In this document: positions 7,248-15,109 of the stretch, in pieces | How positions within the stretch are numbered: position 1 is the first letter of the stretch | Layout: the number at the start of each line of letters is the position of its first letter | Translations under genes and position numbers: made by a program | The notes under the pieces: generated by a model | Databases searched by the model: none | Seen by the model: only the letters and a program-made list of their open reading frames with translations | Told to the model about the DNA's origin: nothing | From: Thermodesulfobacteriaceae bacterium | Lineage (GTDB): Bacteria; Desulfobacterota; Thermodesulfobacteria; Thermodesulfobacteriales; Thermodesulfobacteriaceae | DNA length: 25,604 bases | Assembly (NCBI GenBank): GCA_015494725.1 | Contig: WGAR01000175.1 | Span: forward strand, 1-25,604 | Reading direction: 5' to 3'

Positions 7248-8579
7248 ATGTTCGAAAATCTGAGCGATCGCCTGGAAGGCGTTTTTCAGAAGCTCCGGGG
7301 CAAGGGCAAGCTCACCAAGGAGGACGTGGAGCGGGGGCTGCGCGAGGTACGTCTGGCCCTGCTGGAGGCGGACGTCAACTACCGGGTGGTCAAGAATTTT
7401 ATAGAGCGGGTGCGGGAACGGGCCCTGGGGGCCGAGGTACTGGAGAGCCTCACCCCGGCCCAGCAACTCATCAAGATCGTCCACGAGGAGCTCATCCGCA
7501 CCCTGGGCGAAACCCCGGCCCCTCTGGATCTGGGGGGTCCCCGGCCGGTTCCCCTGCTTCTGGTGGGGCTCCAGGGTTCGGGAAAGACCACCACCGCGGC
7601 CAAACTGGCCCTTTTCCTGCGCAAGAAGGGGCATCGACCCTATCTGGTTCCGGCGGACGTATATCGTCCCGCGGCCATTGATCAGCTCAAGACCCTGGCC
7701 GAGAAGGTGGGGGTACCGGTGTACGACACCCAGCCCTCGGAGAACCCGGTGGATATAGCCCGGAAGGCCCTGGCCGAGGCCAAGGCCCAGGGGCGGGACG
7801 TAGTCATCATCGATACCGCCGGGCGTCTGCACGTGGATGAGGCCATGATGGCCGAGGCCGCGGCCATCAAAGAGGCGGTCTCCCCGCGAGAGGTCCTGCT
7901 GGTGGCCGATGCCATGACCGGTCAGGATGCGGTGAACATGGCCCGGAGTTTCCAGGAGAAGGTGGGGCTGACCGGGGTAATCCTTACCAAGGTGGAGGGC
8001 GACGCCCGCGGCGGAGCGGCCCTCTCCATCCGCGAGGTTACCGGAGTACCCATCAAGTTCCTGGGAACCGGCGAGAAGATAGACGCCCTGGAGGTATTCT
8101 ATCCCGATCGTCTGGCCTCCCGGATCCTGGGCATGGGGGATGTCCTCACCCTGATCGAAAAGGCCCAGGAGACCTTCGATCTCAAAAAGGCCCAGGAATT
8201 TCGCGAAAAACTGCGGCGCCAGGAGTTTACCCTGGAGGATCTGCGGGAACAGCTGCGTCAGGTGCGCAAGCTGGGGTCCCTGCAGGAGGTGTTCGGTATG
8301 CTCCCGGGGATCGGGAAGAAGATCAAGCAAATCCCCTTTGACGAGAAAGAGATCGTCCGGATGGAGGCCATCATCAATTCCATGACCCGCCAGGAACGGC
8401 TCAACCCCCGGATCATCAACGCCAGTCGCAAACGCCGGATCGCCCGGGGTTCGGGCACCACGGTCCAGGACGTAAACCGGCTGCTCAAGAGTTATGAGGA
8501 GATGCGCAAACTCCTGAAAAAGGCCCGGGGAGCCAGGGGGCTGGAGCGTCTGGCCCAGCGTCTGCTGAGGGCCATCTAG
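7248..8579 (+). CDS. ffh: Signal recognition particle protein Ffh
   Basis: Ffh is the SRP GTPase; it binds 4.5S/SRP RNA and signal sequences and docks with FtsY to deliver membrane proteins. The 443-residue product has the N domain (1-~85), the G domain with P-loop GLQGSGKTT (107-115), DVYRPAAIDQL (137-147), DTAGRLHVDE and TKVEGDARGG, and the SRP54 signature around PIKFLGTGEKIDALEVFYPDRLASRI. A methionine-containing M domain follows from about residue 310, with GMLPGIGKKIKQIP and SRKRRIARGSGTTVQDVNRLLK. It is full length. ATG 7248 has no ribosome binding site but sits at the predicted transcription start. It heads the rpsP-rimM-trmD-rplS neighbourhood, a common arrangement. Confidence 0.97.
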   Translation: MFENLSDRLEGVFQKLRGKGKLTKEDVERGLREVRLALLEADVNYRVVKNFIERVRERALGAEVLESLTPAQQLIKIVHEELIRTLGETPAPLDLGGPRPVPLLLVGLQGSGKTTTAAKLALFLRKKGHRPYLVPADVYRPAAIDQLKTLAEKVGVPVYDTQPSENPVDIARKALAEAKAQGRDVVIIDTAGRLHVDEAMMAEAAAIKEAVSPREVLLVADAMTGQDAVNMARSFQEKVGLTGVILTKVEGDARGGAALSIREVTGVPIKFLGTGEKIDALEVFYPDRLASRILGMGDVLTLIEKAQETFDLKKAQEFREKLRRQEFTLEDLREQLRQVRKLGSLQEVFGMLPGIGKKIKQIPFDEKEIVRMEAIINSMTRQERLNPRIINASRKRRIARGSGTTVQDVNRLLKSYEEMRKLLKKARGARGLERLAQRLLRAI

Positions 8580-8589
8580 GAGTTACCAG

Positions 8590-8617
8590 TTGAACTTCCC
8601 CCAAAATAGTTTAAATT
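8590..8617 (+). promoter_or_regulatory. Promoter of the rpsP operon
   Basis: The 69-base gap between ffh and rpsP is AT-rich compared with its surroundings and contains TTGAAC (8590-8595), a 16-base spacer and TAAATT (8612-8617). It is a plausible promoter giving a leader of about 25 bases that includes GGGAGGG before the GTG start. No attenuator hairpin is obvious. Confidence 0.5.
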
Positions 8618-8648
8618 GGAGCCCAAAGACCTTTAGGGAGGGATAAAG

Positions 8649-8918
8649 GTGGCGGTAAGGATCAGGCTCATGCGCATGGGAAGGCGGAATCGTCCTTTTT
8701 ATCGGGTGGTGGCAGCCGAGGCCTCGGCCCCGCGAGACGGGAGATTCCTGGAGATTCTCGGGTATTACGACCCGGTCAAGGAACCCTTCGAATTCAAAGT
8801 AGATCCGGAAAAGGTCAAAAAGTGGCTGGAACGGGGGGCCGAACCCACGGAGACCGTAAGGGCCCTCCTGAAGCGTACCGGGGTTCTCCGACAGATCGGC
8901 TGGACAAAGCCGCTCTAG
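8649..8918 (+). CDS. rpsP: 30S ribosomal protein S16
   Basis: S16 is an early-assembling protein of the small ribosomal subunit. The 89-residue sequence is typical: MAVRIRLMRMGRRNRPFYRVVAAEASAPRDGRFLEILGYYDP followed by the conserved KVKKWLERGAEPTETVRALLKRTG. The start is GTG 8649, preceded by TAGGGAGGGAT. It is the first gene of a run that continues through khpA, rimM, trmD, rplS, rnhB and yraN, all in the same direction. Nothing is unusual about it. Confidence 0.97.
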   Translation: MAVRIRLMRMGRRNRPFYRVVAAEASAPRDGRFLEILGYYDPVKEPFEFKVDPEKVKKWLERGAEPTETVRALLKRTGVLRQIGWTKPL

Positions 8919-8956
8919 GTGGCAACGGTAAAAACTCGACAGTGAGGAGGTAGATC

Positions 8957-9196
8957 ATGGGCAAGCTCAAAGAACTGGTGGAGCAGATGGCCAAGGCCTT
9001 GGTGGACAATCCGGATGCGGTTCAGGTGAACGAGATCGAAGGCGAGCAGACCTCGGTGATCGAGCTTCGGGTAGCCAAGGAAGACCTGGGTAAGGTTATA
9101 GGCAAGCAGGGGCGCACGGCCCGGGCCATGCGTACCATCCTCAGTGCCGCTTCCACCAAACTCCGCAAACGGGCTGTGTTGGAAATTATTGAATAA
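8957..9196 (+). CDS. khpA: KH-domain RNA-binding protein KhpA
   Basis: This is a 79-residue single KH domain protein. The KH signature GKVIGKQGRTARAMRTIL (45-62) with its GxxG loop is clear; the N-terminus KLKELVEQMAKALVDNPDAVQV is typical of the YlqC/KhpA family, which sits between rpsP and rimM in many bacteria. It binds RNA, often together with KhpB. A strong AGGAGG lies 6 bases before ATG 8957. The 3' end overlaps the likely rimM start by 8 bases. Confidence 0.93.
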   Translation: MGKLKELVEQMAKALVDNPDAVQVNEIEGEQTSVIELRVAKEDLGKVIGKQGRTARAMRTILSAASTKLRKRAVLEIIE

Positions 9197-9734
9197 AGAG
9201 CGAAAGACGGGGCGGGTGCCGGTAGGGCGAATCACCCGCCCCCATGGTTTGAAAGGAGAACTCCGGGTTCAGCCCTTCCTCCGGGAGGCCGATCTGCTGA
9301 CCCGTATCCCCGTGTTCTATCTCGGCCCCCGGGATCCCGTCGAGAGGCTCCATCCGGTAAGAGTCCGCCAGGCCCCGGGGGGGCGCGATTTTCTCTTTTT
9401 CTTCCGGGAGGTGGAAACCCTGGAGGGCGCTGAAGCCCTGCGGGGAAAGACCCTCTATGCCTCCCTTTCCGATTTTCCACCCCCGGAGGAGGACGAATAC
9501 TATTACTTTCAGCTGGAGGGCCTGGAGGTGCGAGACGAGGAAGGCCGGGTCCTGGGGAGGGTAAAGGGAGTCATGCCCGTGGGGCCCTACGACCTTCTGG
9601 AGGTGGAGGATCCGAAGGGACGGGGCTTCTATCTCCCCATGGTGGAGGAGGTGATCCTGAGGATCGATCTCCCCGGGGGTTATATCCTGGTCCGACCCCT
9701 TCCCGGTCTCATCGAGGCCCAGATAGGTCCATGA
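9189..9734 (+). CDS. rimM: Ribosome maturation factor RimM
   Basis: RimM assists maturation of the 30S head domain around S19. The N-terminal domain begins VPVGRITRPHGLKGELRV, the family hallmark, and the C-terminal PRC-barrel includes EYYYFQLEGLEVRDEEGRVLGRV and FYLPMVEEVILRIDLPGG. No ATG fits: I give TTG 9189, which overlaps khpA by 8 bases; GTG 9216 would give MPVGRITRPHGLKG and is equally plausible. The frame is also open further upstream to 9144, inside khpA, which I reject. The TGA overlaps the trmD start as ATGA. The product is about 172-181 residues, normal for the family. Confidence 0.92.
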   Translation: MNKERKTGRVPVGRITRPHGLKGELRVQPFLREADLLTRIPVFYLGPRDPVERLHPVRVRQAPGGRDFLFFFREVETLEGAEALRGKTLYASLSDFPPPEEDEYYYFQLEGLEVRDEEGRVLGRVKGVMPVGPYDLLEVEDPKGRGFYLPMVEEVILRIDLPGGYILVRPLPGLIEAQIGP

Positions 9735-11020
9735 TCTTCGATGTGGTGACCATCTTTCCGGAATATTTCGATTCTCCCCTGCGGGTGGGCCTTTTAGGAA
9801 AGGCCCTTGAGCGGGGCCTTATTACCGTACGTACGTATAATCTGCGGGATTTTGCCTTAGACAAACACCGCACCGTGGATGACAAACCCTTCGGCGGCGG
9901 GGAGGGGATGCTTCTTAAGCCCGAGCCTCTTTATCGGGCCCTTTCGGCCCTGCGGGCCGAGTCCCCGGAACCCTGGGTGATTTATCTCTCCCCGCAGGGG
10001 AGGCTCTTTCGGCAGGAGATCGCCCGGGAACTGGCGCAAAAGAAACGGCTGGTCCTTCTTTGCGGTCGTTACGAGGGCATTGACGACCGGATCCGGGAAC
10101 ACTTTGTAGATGACGAGATCTCGGTAGGGGATTACGTGCTTTTCGGGGGCGAGGCCGCGGCCCTGGTCCTGATCGAAGCGGTGGCCCGCCTGGTGCCCGG
10201 GGTGGTGGGATGCCAGGATTCCGTGGCCCGGGATTCCCTGGCCCAGGGGCTCCTCAAACATCCCCAGTACACCCGCCCCCGGGAGTTCATGGGTTACCGG
10301 GTCCCGGAGATCCTGCTCTCCGGGGATCACGCCCGGATAGAGCGCTGGCGCAGGGAAAAATCCCTGGAGGTCACCTTCGAGAGGCGGCCCGATCTCCTCT
10401 CCCGGGCCCCTCTCTCGCAGGAGGATCGCGAGTTCCTCCGGGCCCTGAAGAGGGAGCGGCTGCGGATCTATCTGGCCCTGGTGCATTATCCGGTCATCAA
10501 TAAGGAAGGGCGACGGATCGCCTCCTCCTTCACCAATCTGGATCTACACGACATCTCCAGGGTCTGCCGCACCTATGGCCTTAAGGGCTACTATCTGGTG
10601 CAACCCCTTTCCGACCAGCGCTCCATCGTGGAGGATCTGCTCTCCTTCTGGCTCTCCGGTCCCGGGGCCCGGCACAATCCCGACCGGGCCGAGGCCCTGC
10701 GGCTGGTTCGGGTGCGTTCCTCCCTGGAGGAGGTGCGGCAGGAGGTGGAGGAACGGGAGGGGGAAAGACCCCTTACCCTGGCCACCGACGCCCGGCCCCT
10801 GCGCCAGGCCCTGCCTTATGAGGAGGCGGCCCGTATCATCCGCCGGGGACGTCCGGTGCTTCTCCTCTTCGGGACCGCCTGGGGCCTGGCTCCGGAGATC
10901 CTGGAGGAGGCGGACCATTTTCTTCCTCCCATCCGGGGGGCCCTTGACGACTATAACCATCTTTCGGTAAGATCAGCGGCAAGCATAATTCTGGATCGTC
11001 TGTTAAGGGAGGTAACGTGA
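9731..11020 (+). CDS. trmD: TrmD tRNA (guanine37-N1)-methyltransferase fused to a second SPOUT-type RNA methyltransferase domain
   Basis: TrmD methylates G37 of tRNAs reading CNN codons, preventing frameshifting. Residues 1-~240 are a full TrmD: FGGGEGMLLKPEPL (54-67), LCGRYEGIDDR (110-120), EISVGDYVLFGGEAAALVLIEAVARLVPGV and DS..QGLLKHPQYTRPREFMGYRVP, the catalytic loop. Residues ~243-429 add a second domain beginning RLRIYLALVHYPVINKEGR, with LFGTAWGLAPEIL near its end, resembling the SPOUT-like RNA methyltransferase family (PF09936) that is often a separate neighbour or a fusion in related bacteria. The substrate of the second domain is unknown to me. The ATG overlaps the rimM stop, and the TGA overlaps the rplS start. 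Confidence 0.93.
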   Translation: MIFDVVTIFPEYFDSPLRVGLLGKALERGLITVRTYNLRDFALDKHRTVDDKPFGGGEGMLLKPEPLYRALSALRAESPEPWVIYLSPQGRLFRQEIARELAQKKRLVLLCGRYEGIDDRIREHFVDDEISVGDYVLFGGEAAALVLIEAVARLVPGVVGCQDSVARDSLAQGLLKHPQYTRPREFMGYRVPEILLSGDHARIERWRREKSLEVTFERRPDLLSRAPLSQEDREFLRALKRERLRIYLALVHYPVINKEGRRIASSFTNLDLHDISRVCRTYGLKGYYLVQPLSDQRSIVEDLLSFWLSGPGARHNPDRAEALRLVRVRSSLEEVRQEVEEREGERPLTLATDARPLRQALPYEEAARIIRRGRPVLLLFGTAWGLAPEILEEADHFLPPIRGALDDYNHLSVRSAASIILDRLLREVT

Positions 11021-11367
11021 TGTTTCCGCTCATTCGCGAGGTGGAAAGCCGGTATCTGCGCAAGGATCTGCCGGAGTTCCGTCCCGGAGACACGGTACGG
11101 GTGCATTATCGCATCCAGGAGGGGGAAGAGAAGGAACGGATACAGGTCTTTGAGGGGGTGGTGATTCGCAGGCGCGGCTCCGGTACCGGGGCCACCTTTA
11201 CGGTGCGCAAGGTCTCCTTCGGGGTGGGAGTGGAGCGGACCTTTCCGCTTCACTCGCCGCGCATCGAGAAGATCGAGGTGGTGCGCAGGGGTAAGGTGCG
11301 TCGGGCGCGGCTTTACTATCTCCGCGGCCGTTACGGAAAGGCTGCCCGCATAAAGGAGCGGTTCTAA
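11020..11367 (+). CDS. rplS: 50S ribosomal protein L19
   Basis: L19 lies at the 30S-50S interface. The 115-residue protein shows the family pattern FRPGDTVRVHYRIQEGEEKERIQVFEGVVIRRRGSG, ERTFPLHSPRIEKIEVVRRGKVRRARLYYLRGR and the basic C-terminus KAARIKERF. ATG 11020 follows GGGAGGTAAC at a good distance and overlaps the trmD stop by one base (TGATG); GTG 11017 is an alternative one codon upstream. Its TAA overlaps the rnhB start. Confidence 0.97.
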   Translation: MFPLIREVESRYLRKDLPEFRPGDTVRVHYRIQEGEEKERIQVFEGVVIRRRGSGTGATFTVRKVSFGVGVERTFPLHSPRIEKIEVVRRGKVRRARLYYLRGRYGKAARIKERF

Positions 11368-12011
11368 TGATGATGCTCTGGTCCCCGGAAGACCTTACGG
11401 GAGAACGCTGGGCCCGGGAGAAACGGTATCGGCAGGTGGGTTATCGGTTCATCGCCGGGGTGGACGAGGCCGGACGCGGGGCCCTGGCCGGCCCGGTGGT
11501 GGCTGCGGCGGTGGTCCTGCCCGAGGGGTTCGATCATCCGGATCTGGCGGATTCCAAGGTCCTTTCCCCGGAAAAACGGGCCGAGCTTTACGAGATCATT
11601 ACCCGCGAGGCCCTCACCTGGGCCATAGGCGAGGCCTCGCACGAAGAGATAGACGCCCTGGGTATCCTTCAGGCCAGCCTCCTGGCCATGGCCCGGGCGG
11701 TAACCGGGCTCTCTCTTACTCCGGAACTGCTTCTGGTGGACGGTCGTTTCACCCTTCCGGGCTGGGGTGGCCCGCAGAAAGCCGTGGTGGACGGAGACGC
11801 CCTGTGCGCCTCCATCGCCGCGGCCTCCATCCTGGCCAAGGTACATCGCGACCGTCTCATGGAGTCCCTGAGCCCGGAATATCCCTCTTACGGGTTCGCC
11901 CGGCACAAGGGATACGGCACCCGGGAGCACCTGGAGGCCCTGCGTCTTTATGGACCCTGCCCGATACATCGCCGCACTTTTCGCCCGATTTGCCAGGCTC
12001 AGGGATCCTAA
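11367..12011 (+). CDS. rnhB: Ribonuclease HII
   Basis: RNase HII cuts the RNA strand of RNA-DNA hybrids and single ribonucleotides in DNA. The 214-residue product has the catalytic GVDEAGRGALAGP (31-43, Asp33 and Glu34), LADSKVLS, LLLVDGRF (Asp125) and AASILAKVHRDRLM (Asp162), plus the C-terminal YPSYGFARHKGYGTREH. Three consecutive ATGs start at 11367, 11370 and 11373; AAGGAG at 11353-11358 suits the first or second. Its last 62 bases overlap yraN in another frame. Confidence 0.95.
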   Translation: MMMLWSPEDLTGERWAREKRYRQVGYRFIAGVDEAGRGALAGPVVAAAVVLPEGFDHPDLADSKVLSPEKRAELYEIITREALTWAIGEASHEEIDALGILQASLLAMARAVTGLSLTPELLLVDGRFTLPGWGGPQKAVVDGDALCASIAAASILAKVHRDRLMESLSPEYPSYGFARHKGYGTREHLEALRLYGPCPIHRRTFRPICQAQGS

Positions 12012-12360
12012 ATCCTTCGGTCGGGAAGCCGAGGACCTGGCCGCCCGTTATCTGCGCCTGCGGGGTTACCGTATCCTGGAACGTAACTGGCGTACCCGCT
12101 TCGGGGAGATCGATCTCATCGCCGAGAAGGCAGACACCCTGGTCTTCGTGGAGGTCAAAGCCCGCCGGGGGCGGGGCAAGGGGCTCCCGGAGGAAGCCGT
12201 AACCCCGGCCAAAAAACGCAAGCTCTTAACTTTGGCCCGGGCCTACTTATCTTCTTATCGGGGAAAGGCCCGAAGGGTGCGCTTCGACGTCCTGGCCCTG
12301 GAGGTGGCCGGCGGCGAACCCCGGGTTCGACATCTCAAGGGGGTGCTGGAGGATGGCTGA
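11950..12360 (+). CDS. yraN: YraN/UPF0102 family endonuclease-like protein
   Basis: This 136-residue protein of the YraN family has a Holliday-junction-resolvase-like nuclease fold; its function is poorly established. The diagnostic core is FGREAEDLAARYLRLRGYRILERNWRTRFGEIDLIAE followed by TLVFVEVKARRG, which carries the E-x(n)-D-x(n)-E-V-K nuclease pattern. Its position directly after rnhB is the classic order. The only good start, ATG 11950, lies 62 bases inside rnhB. It ends eight bases into the DUF6178 gene. Confidence 0.92.
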   Translation: MDPARYIAALFARFARLRDPKSFGREAEDLAARYLRLRGYRILERNWRTRFGEIDLIAEKADTLVFVEVKARRGRGKGLPEEAVTPAKKRKLLTLARAYLSSYRGKARRVRFDVLALEVAGGEPRVRHLKGVLEDG

Positions 12361-14137
12361 AAGGTCTCTGCCCCTTACCCACGAGGATCTTCTGGCCCGG
12401 CCCGCCCGGGAGGCCGAAAGGATCCTGGCGGAAATCCCCTTCCGGGATCAGCTCCAGCTGGTCCTTTCCACCCCCTGGGCCCTGAGACCAAGGATCATCA
12501 CCCTCTCCCCGCTGGCCGAGGGCCTGGTACGTAACCTTCCCCCTCAGGAACTCTTTCTCACCCTGAAGGCCGCTTCCACCGACGACGCCATCGACCTTCT
12601 CTCCTATGCCAAGGGGGAACAGCTCCAGCTCCTCCTGGATCTGGATGCCTGGCGCAAGGATCGTATTGTGGCCGAAAGGTTCATGGCCTGGCTGGTGCTC
12701 TTCTTCGAGGCCGGCGAAGATGTGGTGGCCCGGTGGCTGGAGGTGGCGGATTTCGATTTTCTGGTGGCGGTGCTCCAGCGCTTCCTGCGGGTGGTAAAAC
12801 TCCCGGAGGATACGGAACTCACCGAGGCCCTGGACTGGCTTCCCCCTTACACCCTGGACAACGTGTATTTCGTGGAATTCAAGACCCAGAAGTTCGAATT
12901 CTATTTCCGGCGCATCATCGAAATCATCCGGGACCGGGAGGAAACCTACTACTACAATCTCATGGAGGCCCTGATCTGGGAACTCCCCTCCCATGTGGAG
13001 GAGATGGCCTATCGTTGGCGCCGGGGACGTCTGGCGGATCACGGGATCCCCGATTACTTCGACGCCCTGGATATCTATGCCCCTCTGGTGGGCAGGGAAC
13101 CCCGGCGTATCGATCCGCGCTATCTTCCCGGAAGGGTCCCGGAGGAGGAACCCCGGGATACCGGCACCGCTTTCCTTCCGGCCCTGGCCTACCCCGGGGC
13201 GGAACGGTTCTCCGAAGCCCTGCGCCGGATTACCGACCCGGCCCAGCTGGACCGGCTCCAGCGGGAACTGGCCTGGATCACCAACAAGGTCCTCATCGTG
13301 GATCACGTAAACATAGACGAGATCTCCCAGGTGGAGGACTCCCTGCGCAAGGTGCTGGGATACTTGAACATCGGGGTGGAGTATCTGGCCGGCCCGGATC
13401 CGGAGGCCGGGGCCCGGGTTCTGGAGACCTATTTCCTGGAGGATATCTTCCGCACCGCTCACACCCTCATCGTGGGGTTGAGGAAGAAGGCCCGCGAGAT
13501 CTCCTCCCAGGAGGGGCTGGACCCCAGGGTCCTGCGACACCTGGATGAACCCTATGCCTCCTATCTGCGCGGGGTAACCGTGCGGGACGCCAACCGGATC
13601 CGGCTCTATCTGCCGGAGAAGGCCGGAACCGACGAGGAATACCGCTGGTTCAGGGAACTCTCCGAGGTGCGGCGGGTGGAGAGGATCCTGGAGGAGATCG
13701 GATACTGGGCGGTGCTGATCCAGAAGGCCTTCGGCACCCCGCCCCTCTGGGTGGCGGAGATCGCCACCGCCCGCACCAACTTCCTGGAACCCCGGGACAT
13801 CACCTGGTCGGCCCTTATTCTCACCGCTCTCTCCAACTGGATGGAAACGGGGGAGTTCCGGTTCGCTCCGCTTCCGGCGGAAAAATGGCCGGAGGTCTTT
13901 CGCCGGCTCCTGGAATTTCATCCCGAGCCCCAGCGCAACCGGTTCCGCCCGGAGCTGGAGGAAAAACTCCATCAGAACTTCCGCTGGCTGGCCCAGAGGG
14001 AATTCTACTACGACCGGGAACTTACGGAGAGTTTCCTGCGTTTCGTGATCTCCCGCCTGGAGGAGGAACTGGCCTTTGCGGACCCGGACCAGCCGCCCTC
14101 TCCCCGGTACCTGCGTTATATCCTGGTGCGTCTTTAA
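12353..14137 (+). CDS. DUF6178 family protein
   Basis: This is a 594-residue soluble, mostly helical protein that I recognise as DUF6178, a family of unknown function found largely in former Deltaproteobacteria and relatives. The N-terminal third has HEDLLARPAREAERILAEIPFRDQLQLVLS and LSPLAEGLVRNLPPQELFLTLK, the middle has LPPYTLDNVYFVEFKTQ and ETYYYNLMEALIWELP, and a long helical C-terminus follows. No catalytic motif or membrane segment is visible. Its ATG overlaps the yraN stop, so it is translated as the last gene of the translation/RNA operon. The conserved placement hints at an RNA or ribosome link, but this is only inference. The TAA shares TTAA 14134-14137 with the converging radical SAM gene. 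Confidence 0.85.
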   Translation: MAERSLPLTHEDLLARPAREAERILAEIPFRDQLQLVLSTPWALRPRIITLSPLAEGLVRNLPPQELFLTLKAASTDDAIDLLSYAKGEQLQLLLDLDAWRKDRIVAERFMAWLVLFFEAGEDVVARWLEVADFDFLVAVLQRFLRVVKLPEDTELTEALDWLPPYTLDNVYFVEFKTQKFEFYFRRIIEIIRDREETYYYNLMEALIWELPSHVEEMAYRWRRGRLADHGIPDYFDALDIYAPLVGREPRRIDPRYLPGRVPEEEPRDTGTAFLPALAYPGAERFSEALRRITDPAQLDRLQRELAWITNKVLIVDHVNIDEISQVEDSLRKVLGYLNIGVEYLAGPDPEAGARVLETYFLEDIFRTAHTLIVGLRKKAREISSQEGLDPRVLRHLDEPYASYLRGVTVRDANRIRLYLPEKAGTDEEYRWFRELSEVRRVERILEEIGYWAVLIQKAFGTPPLWVAEIATARTNFLEPRDITWSALILTALSNWMETGEFRFAPLPAEKWPEVFRRLLEFHPEPQRNRFRPELEEKLHQNFRWLAQREFYYDRELTESFLRFVISRLEEELAFADPDQPPSPRYLRYILVRL

Positions 14138-15057
14138 GGGGAACCCCCGGCCACGGTTCGATAAAAGGTCTCCCCCCGGAAGAGCACGGTCCGGACCCGA
14201 CCGCGGGTCGTCAGTCGATCCAGGATCTCCCGTACCTCCTCCGGAGGGACGCCGAAGGCCCGGGACAGTTCCTCCACCGGAGCCGGCCGCCGGGAGAGAT
14301 AACCCTCCACCTCCTCCGGGGAAAGCCCGGCTCCCTTCCGGCCCGGCCCCCGCGGGGATACGGTGAGGGGTTCGGCGGAGAGTTCCCGGGAGAGGGCCAG
14401 GAGTTCGGCCGGGGCCAGTCCCCTGGCCCAGGGTTCGGCCGGAGGCCTGACCACGGTGTTGAGCTGGGCACGATGCGGACGAATACGTTCCAGGGCCTGC
14501 CTGAGGGCCTCTATATCCTCCGGGGCATCGTTGATCCCCCGCACCAGGAGGATCTCCAGCCACAATTGGCCGCGCATCTTTCCGCGCAGGGCCATCAGAT
14601 TCTCCACCAGTTCGCGGGCCGAAAGCCCCGGGGCCGGACGATTCACCCGGCGGAAACTCTCCTCCCGAGCCGCATCCAGAGAGGCCAGCACGAAATCCAC
14701 CTCGCAGAGGGCCTCAAAGACCTCGGGCACGGCCAGGAGGGTGCTGTTGGTGAGCACCGCAAGAGGTTTGGAGGTGAGGCGCCGGATGCGCTCCACCACC
14801 TCGGGGAACCGCAGGTTCAGGGTGGGTTCCCCTGACCCCGTGAGGGTTATCACGTCGCATTCCTTCTCCCGGAGGGCCCTTTCCAGGGCCTCCATCACCT
14901 CGGAAAGGCTCCGGTATTCCGCCCGTTGGGTGGTAAGGAGGGTGGTGCGCCCCACCTCGCAATATACACAGTCCATGGAGCAGACCTTGCGGGGGACCAG
15001 ATCCACCCCCAGGGAAAGTCCCAGACGTCTCGAACGAACCGGACCGAATACAGGCAT
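14134..15057 (-). CDS. Radical SAM protein (COG0731-like)
   Basis: This 307-residue protein has a radical SAM [4Fe-4S] motif CSMDCVYC (Cys26, Cys30, Cys33) after GPVRSRRLGLSLGVDLVP, a lead-in typical of the COG0731-like group related to wyosine synthesis enzymes. TLTGSGEPTLN is the SAM-binding GEP motif and LTNSTLL follows. The C-terminal ~75 residues (PVEELSRAFGVPPEEVREILDRLTTRGRVRTV) look like a winged helix added to the core. The substrate cannot be read from sequence; true wyosine formation is not expected in bacteria. It lies downstream of the DAHP synthase-like gene with a 52-base gap and AAGAGGAAG before ATG. Confidence 0.82.
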   Translation of the reverse strand: MPVFGPVRSRRLGLSLGVDLVPRKVCSMDCVYCEVGRTTLLTTQRAEYRSLSEVMEALERALREKECDVITLTGSGEPTLNLRFPEVVERIRRLTSKPLAVLTNSTLLAVPEVFEALCEVDFVLASLDAAREESFRRVNRPAPGLSARELVENLMALRGKMRGQLWLEILLVRGINDAPEDIEALRQALERIRPHRAQLNTVVRPPAEPWARGLAPAELLALSRELSAEPLTVSPRGPGRKGAGLSPEEVEGYLSRRPAPVEELSRAFGVPPEEVREILDRLTTRGRVRTVLFRGETFYRTVAGGSP

Positions 15058-15109
15058 TCTTCCTCTTAAGGAATTGGCCTCCTCCGGGCTCCCGGTCGGA
15101 GGGAAAAGG

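Noticed and set aside
6189..8330. 713-residue leftward open frame opposite the antiporter and ffh
   Set aside because: It spans two secure genes on the other strand and has no recognisable domain.
12335..14563. 742-residue leftward open frame opposite DUF6178
   Set aside because: Shadow of the DUF6178 gene; Pro/Gly/His-rich with no motif.
15081..15102. Hairpin CCTCCG...CGGAGG between the radical SAM and DAHP synthase-like genes
   Set aside because: A 6-bp stem with a 10-base loop and no T-run on the correct side in either direction; not a convincing terminator, and common by chance in this base composition.
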